A stretch of 64,000 nucleotides of DNA from Myxocyprinus asiaticus (GCF_019703515.2 NC_059368.1:30726289-30790288), one strand, 5' to 3'; positions 1 through 12,182 are shown, counted from the first letter of the stretch. Notes: a model not told the origin generated them from the letters alone. Translations and numbers: made by a program.

Positions 1-989
1 GGACTGACTTTTGTCTTCCTGCCTTTTGGTTGGGAGCTACCAGTGACTGTGACACCACTGTTAGGAGCAATAATGCTCAACTTCCAGTTCTCCAAGTAAC
101 TCCTACTTGCATTCAGGCCCCTCCCTCTGTAACACTCCACCCCCATTACTCTTCCTGGCCCCTTTTACTTTCTTCAAGGACATGAGTGGGAGGGCCAGGC
201 TCCCTGCTCGGTCCTAACTGCCCATGATGAGTGCTCCATACATGAGTAGACAGACATCAGACTCCTGCTGACAGGGCTCATGCCAGGGGGCTTTCTCTTA
301 CACACACACACACAAACACGTACAGAGGCCAGACTAGTGTCCTCACCCGCTCTCAAACATCATCCGGTGTTTCATCTCACCTTCACCTGTTCCCATTTCA
401 CACACATACACATGCTTTTCTCATATACACACAGAAACAGACAACACAGACTCAACAGTGAAGATTAGTTGAGTCTAAAAGCCTTCAATTAGTGACAGAT
501 TGGAATAAGGACAATGCACTGGTGTGGGCAGAGTGTAAACACTGGTCAAAATATGGACAGAAAGCATTCAAGAAAAAAATTATTATAACTAGAGTTGTCA
601 ATTTAACATGTTTATTTAGTGCTATGAATTATATATAAAAAGAATAGCATGTAAAAAAATAAATAAAAATAAAAAAAATTAAGCAAGTAATCATTCCCCC
701 GAACCGTAATTAAGAATATTGCTAACACTGGAGAAATTTCAGCCTGAACAAACACCTACATGTTTTATGACTCACAGTCAGCAGGGGGAAGTAAGCGCAT
801 TCTTGCTTTCACAGCTGGATGGAGCACATTTCCAAATGCAGGGGTCTCGAAATGTGTTTTTATTTTTACTACATCTAATTTGACAGAGCATCCTAAATGC
901 TGTGTTTATGACATGAAACAACTAAAGTGAGACACTCTAAAAGTGTCTGTCTGAAGCATGTGTACATAGACAATGCATTTTAATTAACC

Positions 990-990
<1 letters not shown>
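1..990. other. AT-rich DNA without a recognised gene
   Basis: No homologous reading frame is visible. It holds a short imperfect (CA)n stretch around 300-320 and A-rich runs around 640-680. The short open frames here are low-complexity or read through the CA repeat. Confidence 0.6.

Positions 991-993
<3 letters not shown>

Positions 994-1086
<93 letters not shown>
994..1086. repeat. (AT)n-(GA)n compound microsatellite
   Basis: About 33 bases of alternating AT are followed, after a short GATA link, by about 28 uninterrupted GA units. It directly abuts the decayed Tc1-like end that follows. Confidence 0.97.
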
Positions 1087-1088
<2 letters not shown>

Positions 1089-1312
1089 CACCGATCAGCC
1101 ACTGATCCAAATCACTGAGATCACATTTTTTCCCCCATTCTGATGGTTAATGTGAACATTAACTGAAGTTCCTGACCCGTATCTGCATGATTTTATGCAC
1201 TGCACTGCTGCCACACGATTGGCTGATTAGATAATCGCATGGATGATTGTTGGTGCCAGACGGGCTGGTTTGAGTATTTCTGTAACTGCTGATCTCCTGG
1301 GATTTTCAGCCT
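1087..1312. mobile_element. Decayed Tc1-like element fragment (left part)
   Basis: The segment starts with TACACCGATCAGCCA, the terminal motif I recognise for a widespread fish Tc1/mariner family. It continues with that family's internal sequence as far as a GATCTCCTGGGATTTTCA stretch, then stops. The matching right end and any transposase core are absent. The TA of the adjoining (AT)n(GA)n tract would suit a TA target. Family assignment rests on memory of the repeat, not on a search. Confidence 0.55.
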
Positions 1313-2080
1313 TTATTGCTCTTGTCTGCTTTTCCATTAAAAATTCCTCTGATCTCAATTTGCATCCTAGCATGTTGTAAGCAATCTAAAATGGTCGGAG
1401 TTAATTTGGAGTATTGACATACAAGAACAAAATCAGCAAGATCACAATTCAGTACTCAAGGGGGCGATAGAGTTCAGACAAAAGTCTATGTGTTGTTATT
1501 CTGGTTAGTTGACGTGTTATTTTTCAAAGATGTGTTATTATTCTGGTTAGTTGCCATAAATATCTTGACTTAATTCTTTTTGTCTTTAAAAATTTTGCTT
1601 TCCCATGACAGTAGTTGACTTGAATGAGAAAACTCACCATAGAAGTGGACAGTACACATTAATGTCTGCTACAGCACCACTTGTGGCAACTTTGAGAATG
1701 CAAGGGGTACTTGCATTGTGTTTTGACTTCCGGTCTAACACATTTTGGAACGCAACTACGCACAATATCAGCTTGCAGAAGTGTTTCACATACTTGCATA
1801 GAGAATGTTTTGTCCTTAACTGTTCATGCCGTTGTTGTGGCAATGGAAATTTGAGCACTTGTATTTCTCACACATACGCACACATACAGAGTCACAAGCA
1901 ACTCACAGAGCCTTGATGTCAAAGCAACCATGCGACTTAATCATTAAAACAGTTCTGCAACTGAAAAGCAAACTAATATCTTCGCAATCTGTAGCGTGTG
2001 GTTTTGCCAAACACTGCTGAGAGCCGCGGTAGATACACATAATCACACATACTGTACATGCCCAAACATTCGCTCTCTCA
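1313..2080. other. Non-coding stretch with a short direct repeat
   Basis: No recognised gene. A motif reading TTATTCTGGTTAGTTG occurs twice, near 1497 and 1538, about 41 bases apart. Open frames at 1605-2020 on both strands overlap one another and show no family features. Confidence 0.5.
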
Positions 2081-2081
2081 A

Positions 2082-2285
2082 AATGTCTTGAGACAAAAAC
2101 CTGAAAGATGTCTTCAGGTGTGGTAACTGTGGTATAAGCTGAATAAATTACTCAGACCATAAATTTTTTTCAAAAATAATGCATGCCTAGGTGTCCGCTT
2201 CATGCCATGGCCACATTACCACCTCGGGGAGTGCTTTATTTTTCAACAATTTAATGGTCCATAATCAGTTGTTACTCACTTAACA
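2082..2285. mobile_element. Foldback MITE copy (AATAATGCA family)
   Basis: The order of motifs (GTCTTGAGA, ACCTGAAAGATGTCTT, GGTGTGGTAACTGTGGTATAAGC, then a palindromic AATAATGCA core and a mirrored TTTTTCAACAATTTAATGG) matches the two related copies at 53.5-53.75 kb and 55.15-55.4 kb. There is no coding capacity. The superfamily cannot be named from the sequence. Confidence 0.6.
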
Positions 2286-2289
2286 GATC

Positions 2290-3555
2290 ATTGAACAGCA
2301 AAGACCACTACTGCTGCACAGCATATTGTGACTCATTTACTAGTTGACTTGCTGACTATTTTCTGGGTGACTAGACATTTTTTTTTATTTTTTTTTTAGA
2401 AACCATACTAATCCAGAAAGTCTACGCAGTTCTGAGCACCACAGCTAAAGCGAACCCTTCCATAAAGACGAGAGAAAATTCTATAATCCATATTTTCCCT
2501 ATACTTGAAATCCCATACTGTATATCCTGGGTCTTTGCCAAGGGCGGATTTTATCCCAGTTCTTATCTCATGAAAAATCTGCTTATAGCCAAAACAACAT
2601 TCACATATATGAATACAGTTTGTTAAAAGGATTACTTAGAATGGAAAAGAATGCAACTCACAGGATTGCTTTGACACTGGACGCTGGCCAATGGAAAGGT
2701 GGCAGGATGGAGAGGGAGAGAATGAGAGCGAGAGAAACACATTACAATTTTCATGATGCCTGACAGTGTTATGTAGTGTACAAAATGGTTACAGCACAAA
2801 CTGATTACAAAGTAATGATTATTTGTCTCTGTGTCTTTGAAATCTCATAGAAATAATTGCAGCTAATTATCTCAAAACACTGGCAGGAGACTGGTGACTT
2901 GTGGCCCTGTAGCATTGTGGTAGAGTTTGAATATAATCATATTCAGATGCATGCCACATATCTGAATAAAAGCAACAGCACCTCCTGGATTAAAAAAAAA
3001 AAAAAAGAAGAAGAAAAAAAAAAACAGTTTAACTGCTGTAATGAATTATTGTGTTTACAGCCAAATGAGTTTTGTGCTTTTTAAGTAGTTTATTTACTTA
3101 TTTATTATATTTGTGTTAAATTGGTAATAGCTCTGCAAGCAAACTCCATTTAATAGTGTAATAGAGGCAGTAATTTAATGCAGACGATATTCTCTTTTTT
3201 ATTATTTCAGAGGATTTAAACTTAAACAATTGGCTATTAATTGGCTCATAATTTGCATTTTCAAAAAGGAAGTGTATCCACCAACTTTCTCCATTTATTA
3301 GGTAAGTAGAAAAAAAAAGCACAAAGACCTTTGTGTGACCTGTCCATGGTTCTGCATTTAAAGTCAGAGGTCTTCAGAGAGGCACTGCAGATCTTTAACT
3401 CAATTAGCATAGCCTAACTGCATAAAGAGAGTCTTCTTTGAGACTTAATAGTGCTCAGCGTCTGACACTGAGTAATTCAAATACTCCAGATACACCTGCT
3501 AAAACGTCTTGCAGATGACAGTTATACTTTATCTGCAGCCGATACTGCATATTTG
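2290..3555. other. AT-rich DNA without a recognised gene
   Basis: Contains A/T homopolymers (about 2380-2398, 2992-3025) and a weak purine-rich patch near 2705-2740. The frame at 2857-3084 is closed by a poly-lysine run encoded by the A tract and has no family features. Confidence 0.5.
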
Positions 3556-3559
3556 GGCA

Positions 3560-4680
3560 TTAAAGGTGAAGTGTGTAATTTCTGCACCACCAGATTCATT
3601 AAATAAAAAAAATTAAAATTATGGCTTTCAAAGAGGTTTCCCAAATGCTCCTACTGCCCCTTTTGCCCCAGCCCCTTATCTGCCATTTTTCAGCCAAACA
3701 AGTCAGTTCCCTGCTAACAGGGTTGGGAGGGTTACTTTTGAAATGTATTCCACTACAGATTAAAGAACACATGCTGTAAAATGTAATTTGTAACGTATTC
3801 CGTTGATTACTCAAGGTCAGTAATGTATTCTAAATACTTTGGATTACTTCTTCAGCACTGGTAGATTTTTTCACTTGTTTTGACTATAAAAACTCTGCCA
3901 GTACAGTAAGACAAAATACACATGTTAAAAATACATTCTCTGAAAAACCAAAATATCTTATGCAGAGTTGTTTCTAAAACAAGATCAATCTAATTGATCT
4001 TGTTTTAAGGATTTGTAGATATTTTTACAGGAAAACAATACAAAAATTATTATCAAGAATACAATATTTGCCCTAATATCAAAAGGTCTAACTAGAAAAA
4101 AAGAAATAATGATCCAACTTGAATTTTCTTGATAAAGAAATATGATCGTGCCTGGTAACGTGCATGTAAAATGGCTAGAAATAGCATTTTAGCTTAGTGT
4201 AAAGCTGACAATTTACACAAGGTTTATTTCTATTTCTTCTGTGCCAAACTTACTTCAAACTTACTGCTCTGTCTGCTCGTATGAATGTAACACATCATAA
4301 GAAAGTGTTTCACCACTGCTCAAACGCTCTTTGACTCTCATCATTTATATGTATAAACCTTTTCCATCTGAAAGGACTAAATATTAAATGAAACAAATGA
4401 CAATAAAATGCAAAGTAATCTCTCCAGTAATCAAAATACGTTTGAATGTAACTGTATTCTAATTACCAATGATTCAAATTGTAACTGTAGTGGAATACAG
4501 TTACCTACAGTATATTTTGTATTTTAAATACGTAATCCCGTTACATGTATTCCGTTACTCCCCAACCCTGCCTGCTTAACAGCTTATTACAAGTAGTCCT
4601 GCCCCACGCTTACAAAAACAGAGCCTCAATCAATCAGTCGATCGCAAGTCAACCACTGGTTAATCTCGTTAACAGGCCAA
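3560..4680. repeat. Interspersed repeat with AAGGTGAAGTGTGTAATTT end, split by a hAT-like insert
   Basis: The left end, TTAAAGGTGAAGTGTGTAAT, recurs at 9935 and 48176, which shows it is an interspersed family. The repeat is interrupted at 3718-4570. Removing the insert and one target duplication rejoins CAGTTCCCTGCTAA with CAGCTTATTACAAG. The right limit (about 4680) is uncertain. Confidence 0.5.
3718..4570. mobile_element. hAT-like non-autonomous DNA transposon, 853 bp
   Basis: The element begins CAGGGTTGGGAGGGTTAC and ends GTTACTCCCCAACCCTG, giving imperfect terminal inverted repeats. It is flanked by CCTGCTAA (3710-3717) and CCTGCTTAA (4571-4579), which is an 8-bp target duplication with one extra T. 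Eight-base duplications and CAGGG termini fit the hAT superfamily. Subterminal sequence repeatedly carries GTATTCC/GTAACG-type motifs on both strands. No transposase frame exists inside, so it must have been moved in trans. Confidence 0.75.
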
Positions 4681-6395
4681 ATAGGAAAGGAGAATAGAGA
4701 GAGAAACTTATATTTGTTAACACAAATAACAAGACTCTTAATGATCACTTTTTGTTTCCACATTTTGGCACCCTAGCGCTATTTGATTGACTGAAAGGTG
4801 GCTTATGTGTGTGTTCTTAATGTGCATTTGTGCTCTAAAACACTAAACAGTAAAATGCTGTACACTTCAAAATTCAGTGAAAATGCCTGTCTTGGTGATG
4901 TATTAATATATACAGTAATATATATCTAAAGTGAACGCAAATAGCGGGACCAAAAAAAAAAAAAAAAAAAGCATATTTTTATCAAAATATTGGTCATGAA
5001 CTATAAATCCAATTTTAAAGACCTGCAATTGTCTAGTATATTGTTAATTTTAATTAAACAACAATAAAAATATGAGAAAACAACTCACTGCTCTTGGCCG
5101 GATAACCTTAGTTGCTTGAAATGGCATTAATTGATTTGCTATCGGATTTGAATTGAATAGAATCAAATTGAGAAATCTGAATCAACACCCAGGCCTACAA
5201 GAGAATAGGAGAAAGTGTTTTAAAGGAATAGTTCGCCCAAAAATGAAAACCTGTATACATCAATTACAACTGGTTTCAAGAAAGACAAGAACCAATGGCG
5301 TTTGATGTCATAACATCAAATCTGGTGTGATGCACCACATTTGAATGTACGTAAATGCAAATGAGACTTGAAAGCTATGGTGATGGGGAACATTAATAGT
5401 GAATAACAATTACGCTTTGGTTGATTCCTCAGCTAAAAGCTATCATAAGGCTTTCATTAGGACATGATGATGATCCTATAAGAAAACAACTAGAACATTA
5501 GCGATATGTCCTACCCTTGTCCTTCAGGACATGCACAGAGAGAGAGAGAGAGAATGTGAGAAGAATCTCAGTAAGGAGCGCAGAGTTGTGGATCCATTAA
5601 TGTAAAGGCAGGCAGGCAGCGCAGTAATTTATGAGCTCTGCAGGCATTGCTTCCTCTGGCACCCGCTCCTCAGGCTTACTGGCTCATCACCATGAGACAC
5701 CTTCCTCTTCCCACAGGCCCTCTGAAAACAGCTCAAACCCACACATCAAGTAAGACAGACTGCCACATGTCTCTCACTCTTGTCTCTACTACATTTATTT
5801 TATTTTTGCGAAGGCATGTTGCCCTTTTCTATGGTTGACCTCTGGCATTGCTTTTTTATTTTATTTAGGGGATTTTAGCTTTTTTTTTTATTTTTCGCTG
5901 TTAAATACTTTATCCTATTTAGATTAAGATGCTATATGTAAGCCATTCGTAGCCATTAAGTGTAAACAGTACATTTGCATGCAGTTTAAAAGTTTAATTT
6001 CCATCGGACTAAAACAATAATTCGTAATTAGTCAGACTGAAACACTCTAGTCTGACTGAATTGTATCAGTCCAGTTTTTACAAAGTCAGACTTACAGACC
6101 TAGATAATGCAGTTGTAGCTCAACTTCATTCAGCATGTACAAACGTAATTCTGACCACAACTGGCCTCGGTGTCATGTGTTTGCTCCGAAAGATAGTGGT
6201 GATGTGCAATGTGTATTGCCGGCACTTCACAGCTGACGTCTTTCCTTCAAATATTTGATTACACATTTTATCATGTAGACTTGGACAGGGAGATGAAGAC
6301 TGTACATTGACTACGCAAAAAACAGGTGTAGCAGATCATAACAGTGCATGTAAATGTGCTGACTGCGTGGCATGTTTTACACGTCATTTTTTTAC
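4680..6395. other. Mostly unassigned AT-rich DNA
   Basis: Includes a poly(A) tract at about 4952-4970, a short copy of the cyprinid TTCACCC-type repeat end at 5222-5255, and (GA)n at about 5537-5553. The open frames at 5647-5838 and 6061-6258 show no recognisable domain. Confidence 0.5.
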
Positions 6396-6399
6396 TACA

Positions 6400-6788
6400 A
6401 ATCTCCACTTTCACTTTCAGATTCTTCTTCTTTTGTTTTGGGGGATTCGCATAACACCACCAACTGGGCAGGGAGGAGAATTTATGGTAATAAAGGACTT
6501 AAATATTGATCTGTTTCTCACCCACACCTATAATATTGCTTCTGAAGATATGGATTTAAACACTGGAGTCATATTGATTACTTTTATGCTGCCTTTATGT
6601 GCTTATTGAAGCTTCAAAGTTCTGGCCACCATTCACTTGCATTGAATGGACCAATACAGCTGAGATATTTTTCAAATAATCTTCCTTTGTGTTTAGCAGA
6701 AGAAAGAAAGTAATATACATCTGGGATGGTATGAGGGTGAGTAAATTATGAGAGAATTGTAATTTTGGGGTGAACTGTTCCTTTAAGG
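6400..6788. repeat. Right half of a palindromic cyprinid interspersed repeat
   Basis: The segment runs from CTCCACTTTCACTTTCAG through GGACTTAAATATTGATCTG and GGCCACCATTCACTTGCATT to TTTGGGGTGAACTGTTCCTT. I recognise this as the right arm of a very common cyprinid palindromic repeat whose full copies begin with the inverse of the last motif. The mirrored left arm is missing here. It explains the 100-codon open frame at 6307-6609, which is therefore not a gene. Confidence 0.75.
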
Positions 6789-6789
6789 A

Positions 6790-7740
6790 ACATTATGAGA
6801 GAGAGTTAGGGGAATTATAGAGAAACGTTCTCCAAACGTAAAGGAAAAACCTTCCTAGCTTACCAAAGGAGAATGTTAAGAATGCCTGGGAACCAAAAAA
6901 TAATTTTCCCAGAACATTCTGGGAACCACAAATTGTTAGCTGGGTTCTGATGCTCAGTTCTGATGCCATTACTAATTTTGCTGCTGTACATGTTTGTGCT
7001 GTATATTTTCATTATATTGTGCTGTATCTTTTACAATGTCTTTCATTGTAGTGATTATCCCATTTTTCTACATCATCCTCTCAGTTTCTCTTTGTATCAT
7101 CCTCTCCACTATTGTGAGCTGGTAATAGGCCTGATGAGACTTCTAACTGTGAGTGAGTGGCTGCCCCAGCTAATTTTTCAGACAGCTTATTTACAAACAA
7201 AGCGGCTGGGCAGAGACAGCCCACGGAGCACTCCAGAGATCCTGTGGAAGCGTGAGGAAATTTGGCAGATGAGGAACCTCTCTCTCCCTCTTTTTCTCAA
7301 CCGTTCACTCCCTCCCTCCATCTCCCTGCAGGCTAATTGAACTGAAGCATGCCAGTGTAGAGAGGGTGCCCTCATGACCACAGTGTGTGAGTGTGAGTGG
7401 TAGAGGGTGATGGCAGAAGAAGAGATATAAGGACGCTTGCCAGACTGGCTCTACCAGAGCTTGCGAGCAAGGACTGAACAGATGTGCCTGCTATAACTTT
7501 AGATGGATAAAGAGATATTTGGTGCAGAGAGAACATTACATGCCAAACTATGCCACAAAAACAGCTGGGCTGAGAGTCAGAGGGCTAGAAAAAAAATAAA
7601 TAAAAAGAATTTAAACTGCTGTTCAAGATGATTTCAAAACTACATTAATGTGAATAGTGTAGAATCATGACAGTCATCGCCATCAGGTGCAGTCCCGAAT
7701 GACGTGCCTATGGAGTGCTGATTATTTGTTAGATTAAATA
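6790..7740. other. Unassigned DNA, higher complexity around 7120-7480
   Basis: A 125-codon frame (6963-7340) begins with a hydrophobic stretch translated from T-rich DNA and then changes composition. A minus-strand frame overlaps it. Neither has a recognisable domain or splice context. The 7120-7480 stretch is not obviously a repeat and could be single-copy sequence. Confidence 0.4.
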
Positions 7741-8104
7741 AATGAGAATGAGTAGATCGATCCTAAAGAATTGATCCTTCTGATATTGATGTTCTCACAT
7801 AAACATACTGATACTAAAGTTTTGTTTTTTTTTTTAAACTAAACTAGTGAATTTTTAATTTATTTACCATAAAATCTATAGTGATTCAATGTGACAAATG
7901 AACTACAGTACATATAAGAAAATAGTTGCATATGATTGGATAAATGTGCAGAAATGCTGTTTGTGACAGCACTCAGTGCGTGTGTATTATAAATGTATTC
8001 AAATGAAAATCTGTTAAAAGAGAAAATGATCTGTTGATAGATGTCTGATCATTTGCAATTTAGGACAATAAATAAAAATATGGCTTTTAAATATAATTAA
8101 ATAT

Positions 8105-8226
8105 GGCTAAATTTACCATTTTAAAAAATACATTTAATAGAGGTATTGGTATCAATATTGGCAATATTGGACTTGACAGTACTTGTATCGGATTGAAAAA
8201 GAAAACAAGTGGTATCGCCCATCCTT
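8105..8226. repeat. Probable degraded hAT-type terminus
   Basis: The stretch around 8140-8226 is rich in GGTATTGG/AATATTGGACTTG words and ends GTGGTATCGCCCATCC, which resembles the terminal region of fish hAT non-autonomous elements. The opposite terminus was not found with confidence. Confidence 0.3.
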
Positions 8227-8554
8227 AGAAATAAATAACAGAAGCAGTGAAAATGTAAAAGATGTAGGAATCCAAGAGTGGAAAACAATAGGCCTTAAAA
8301 GGGCAGTGGATAACGTCCATAAAAGTCCTTGAATTTCTATTACATTAATGTAAAAATATTACCACTACAAAATGCAAGTATACAGTAAATACTTGAAGTA
8401 GGTCTCAAATTTTGGTTTGTTCCACCCATAGGTTATATGTATTACTTTATAGTGTTATTTTTATTAAATTTTTTGATGGCACATGGTCACTAGTCTCTGG
8501 GCTTTTATATTATTGAAAATATCAGTTTACAAATTCTGCAAAACATAAAATTGT

Positions 8555-8640
8555 GTGTTCAATGGAAGAAAGGAAGTCATACGGGTTTAGAACTGCATAA
8601 TTTCTTTTTAAATTTGCGGTGAACTGTTCTTTTAATAGTC
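8555..8640. repeat. Fragment of the cyprinid TTCACCC-type repeat
   Basis: Carries the diagnostic order GAAGAAAGGAAGTCATACGG then GCGGTGAACTGTTCTTTTAA, the decayed right terminus of the same family seen at 6400-6788. Confidence 0.6.
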
Positions 8641-8644
8641 AATG

Positions 8645-9930
8645 TTGTATTAAGACCTGAGACTTACAAAAAACAAGAGACAAAAAAGTAAAGAATGTGC
8701 AAAAGGCATACTCATCTACCTACACGTCTAGCTCTAACACTAAAATTCCAATCTGCAAGCAGGCAGACAAAACACTTTTATTCATCTAAGGACTACAGGT
8801 CCACTATTGATCTTTAAAAGCGTGACTTTCATAGAGAGCAGTTTAATGTAAGAATTCAAATCTATCGGCTTACACTCTTTCTTCCTCTTCCTCGGAATAT
8901 GTTATACTTCCTTGTTTGATCTGGGCCATTAGAAAAGCCATACAGAGGAGTAGCCATTTACGGATTTTTTTGTGGGAAAAAAGCTGAAAGACAGAAGATG
9001 TAAGGCATATCTGTAACTGTGACCAACCGCTCCCTTTTGCTCAGTGATGAATGATGAAAATGAGTTCATCCAAAACCAATCAAAAGACTTTATTCTGTTC
9101 CACTATCTATGGCTAATTGTGTCTAATTGGCAGAATGTGGTGTAATAAAACAAGTTTAAGATACAGAATGCTGTTCCCAAACTCTATCAGTTAAATTAAA
9201 TGTGTCAAAATATTACTTAAATGAATCACTAATCTAAAACACACATTTTCAATATTTTTGATTGGGTTCAGCATGGGTATTATGGATTGAAAACTGCTAT
9301 GAGGTCAGAGAGATGTGGAGGGCTTGACTGCTGATGCATTCAAATTTACAGTGATTTGCTCAAAGCTAATTACTGTGCCAGACAGCGTTTATAATGCACA
9401 TGTAGGCTAACCACATGCCTATCTAGTAAAAATAAATAAATAAATAATAATAGAACAATCAAACTCTCTCTGCTCACAACTTCAAATGAAACCAAATTAA
9501 ATTAGAACTTGAATTAACTTAAATGCAATCTCTGATTAGCTGGTGAAATATTTATCTGTTCATTAAAATTTGTTTAGAAGCAGCAGCCATGGGTGTTCCG
9601 GTGAGCATGGCATTCTGGGCTTCATTTATTCATGGTGCGCACCGCACTTGTTTCAGGCTGTTAATAATTTAGTGTGTGTGCACACACCATTGGGTAACCT
9701 TTTAAAGGGGTCACTGGCCAATCTCTGTAAAATAATCTCATTTGAAGTAGCTGTATTTTTAGGAATAGACTCCCGGGTGGCGTTGGGAGAGTGGTGGGAG
9801 TTTTAAAATGTCCCCATTTGTAAAACATTTGGAAAACAGCCCCTTTGGGATGCATAAGCCAGACTTACAGTACTTAGAGCACCGCTGTAGGGGGGTGTGA
9901 AGTGTTCCAAAACATGCACAGCCATGGTGG
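8645..9930. other. Unassigned AT-rich DNA
   Basis: No repeat boundary or coding homology is recognised. Frames around 9570-9855 overlap on both strands and lack family features. Confidence 0.5.
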
Positions 9931-9935
9931 GCTTT

Positions 9936-10060
9936 AAAGGTGAAGTGTGTCATTCTCACGATGTTAAAATACTTTCTCCTATACCAGCATAGAGACATCT
10001 GTAAAACCTTGGTTTTCTGTTTCTCAACGGATGGCAGATAAGGGGGAGTGTTCAAGAATC
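9936..10060. repeat. Second copy of the AAGGTGAAGTGTGT repeat end
   Basis: TTTAAAGGTGAAGTGTGTCA is followed by a segment (ACTTTCTCCTATACCAGCAT, AGAGACATCTG) that parallels the copy at 48176-48260 (ACTTTATCCTATTCCAG, AGAGACACCT). Confidence 0.6.
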
Positions 10061-10338
10061 CTGTTTGAAAATTTTTTTTTTTTTTTTCTTTTTTATAATT
10101 CTGTTAGTTTCATTATCTAAAAATCCTTAAAACAATTTACAGTTATTTGAGAAGAAAACTTACAAATCTTGTTTTTAGAGAAATCTAACAAAATTATGTT
10201 ATGGTTAATGCCTGAAGTCGGTCAAGCCCCGAATATGTTGGGTCTGGTTGGGATTCCTGCTGGTCGGGATTCTTAAACAAAGAAAGCAATATCAATAGTA
10301 CCACATTATTAACACTTAAAAAAATGAGAACAAATAAA

Positions 10339-10342
<4 letters not shown>

Positions 10343-10393
<51 letters not shown>

Positions 10394-10401
10394 CTCTCTC
10401 T
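10343..10401. repeat. (TC)n microsatellite
   Basis: About 29 TC units with one G interruption. It lies between two copies of a direct repeat reading AGAGAAATCTAACAAAATTA (about 10178 and 10433). Confidence 0.97.
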
Positions 10402-10595
10402 GCTCACATGGCATAATAAGTTTTGTTTTCAGAGAAATCTAACAAAATTATGTGTGGTTTATGAGTAAATTAAGAAAAAAAAACAACAACTTGCTAATGG
10501 GATAAGAAAAATGAACTTCATTTGAAAGTAAAACTTTCATTTTATTCCGTTTTGTTTTTTAATTTAATTTAATTTATTTCACGGTATTATATATA

Positions 10596-12178
10596 CAGGT
10601 GCATCTCAATAAATTAGAATGTCGTGGAAAAGTTCATTTATTTCAGTAATTCAACTCAAATTGTGAAACTTGTGTATTAAATAAATTTAATGCACACAGA
10701 CTGAAGTAGTTCAAGTCTTTGGTTCTTTTTACTTGTGATGATTTTGGCTCACATTTAACAAAAACCCACCAATTCACTATCTCAAAAAATTAGAATATGG
10801 TGACATGCCAATCAGCTAATCAACTCAAAACACCTGCAAAGGTTTCCTGAGCCTTCAAAATGGTCTCTCAGTTTGGTTCACTAGGCTACACAATCATGGG
10901 GAAGACTGCTGATCTGACAGTTGTCCAGAAGATAATCATTGACACCCTTCACAAGGAGGGTAAGCCACAAACATTCATTGCCAAAGAAACTGGCTGTTCA
11001 CAGAGTGCTGTATCCAAGCATGTTAACAGAAAGCTGAGTGGAAGGAAAAAGTGTTGAAGAAAAAGATGCACAACCAACCGAGAAAACCACAGCCTTATGA
11101 TTGTCAAGCAAAATCGATTCAAGAATTTGGGTGAACTTCACAAGGAATTGACTGAGGCTGGGGTCAAGGCATCAAGAGCCACCACACACAGACATGTCAA
11201 GGAATTTGGCTACAGTTGTGGTATTCCTCTTGTTAAGCCACTCCTGAACCACAGACAACGTCAGAGGCGTCTTATCTGGGCTAAGGAGAAGAAGAACTGG
11301 ACTGTTGCCCAGTGTTCCAAAGTCCTCTTTTCAGATGAGAGCAAGTTTTGTATTTCATTTGGAAACCAAGGTCCTAGAGTCTGGAGGAAGGGTGGAGAAG
11401 CTCATAGCCCAAGTTGCTTGAAGTCCAGTGTTAAGTTTCCACAGTCTGTGATGATTTGGGGTGCAATGTCATCTGCTGGTGTTGGTCCATTGTGTTTTTT
11501 GAAAACCAAAGTCACTGCACCCGTTTACCAAGAAATTGTGGAGCACTTCATGCTTCCTTCTGCTGACCAGCTTTTTAAAGATGCTGATTTCATTTTCCAG
11601 CAGGATTTGGCACCTGCCCACACTGCCAAAAGCACCAAAAGTTGGTTAAATGACCATGGTGTTGGTGTGCTTGACTGGCCAGCAAACTCACCAGACCTGA
11701 ACCCCATAGAGAATCTATGGGGTATTGTCAAGAGGAAAATGAGAAACAAGAGACCAAAAAATGCAGATGAGCTGAAGGCCACTGTCAAAGAAACCTGGGC
11801 TTCCATACCACCTCAGCAGTGCCACAAACTGATCACCTCCATGCCACGCCGAATTGAGGCAGTAATTAAAGCAAAAGGAGCCCCTACCAAGTATTGAGTA
11901 AATATACAGTAAATGAACATACTTTCCAGAAGGCCAACAATTCACTAAAAATGTTTTTTTTTATTGGTCTTATGATGTATTCTAATTTTTTGAGATAGTG
12001 AATTAGCGGGTTTTTGTTAAATGTGAGCCAAAATCATCACAATTAAAAGAACCAAAGACTTAAACTACTTCAGTCTGTGTGCACTGAATTTATTTAATAC
12101 ACGAGTTTCACAATTTGAGTTGAATTACTGAAATAAATGAACTTTTCCACGACATTCTAATTTATTGAGATGCACCTG
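10596..12178 (+). mobile_element. Tc1-like transposon, nearly intact, 1583 bp
   Basis: Starts CAGGTGCATCTCAATAAATT and ends with its exact inverse, flanked by TA on both sides (10594-10595 and 12179-12180). The inverted repeats span 10596-10797 and 11979-12178 and differ at roughly 8-10 positions, about 95% identity by eye. Each arm carries an outer and an inner copy of a CTCAAWAAATTAGAAT motif (10605-10620 and 10781-10796 on the left), the IR/DR arrangement of transposase-binding sites known for Tc1 families such as Sleeping Beauty. It inserted beside a (TA)n tract. One transposase gene lies between the arms in + orientation. Confidence 0.97.
10860..11897 (+). pseudogene. Tc1 transposase with one in-frame stop codon
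   Basis: Tc1/mariner DDE transposase, which binds the terminal repeats and catalyses cut-and-paste insertion at TA. The frame is continuous for 345 sense codons apart from one TGA at 11055-11057 (codon 66), where family members carry a glycine codon in a GRKR-type basic segment. The true start is probably the second ATG, 10896 (MGKTADLT...), matching the usual N-terminus. Order: PAI/RED-type helix-turn-helix domains (about residues 15-120), then the catalytic core with D159 (FSDESKF), a glycine-rich box (WGAMSSAGVG), D249 (FQQDLAPAH) and E284 (NPIENLWG), spacing DD34E. The C-terminus is complete. A single nonsense mutation makes this copy inactive unless read through, but its ends remain substrates. 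Confidence 0.93.
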
Positions 12179-12182
12179 TATG

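Noticed and set aside
994..1086. CRISPR-like or tandem gene array
   Set aside because: Plain dinucleotide microsatellite without spacers.
6307..6609. 100-codon open frame
   Set aside because: Lies almost wholly within the right arm of the palindromic cyprinid repeat. The translation follows repeat sequence.
6963..7340. 125-codon frame with a hydrophobic start
   Set aside because: The hydrophobic part comes from T-rich DNA. No domain, no splice context, and an overlapping minus-strand frame.
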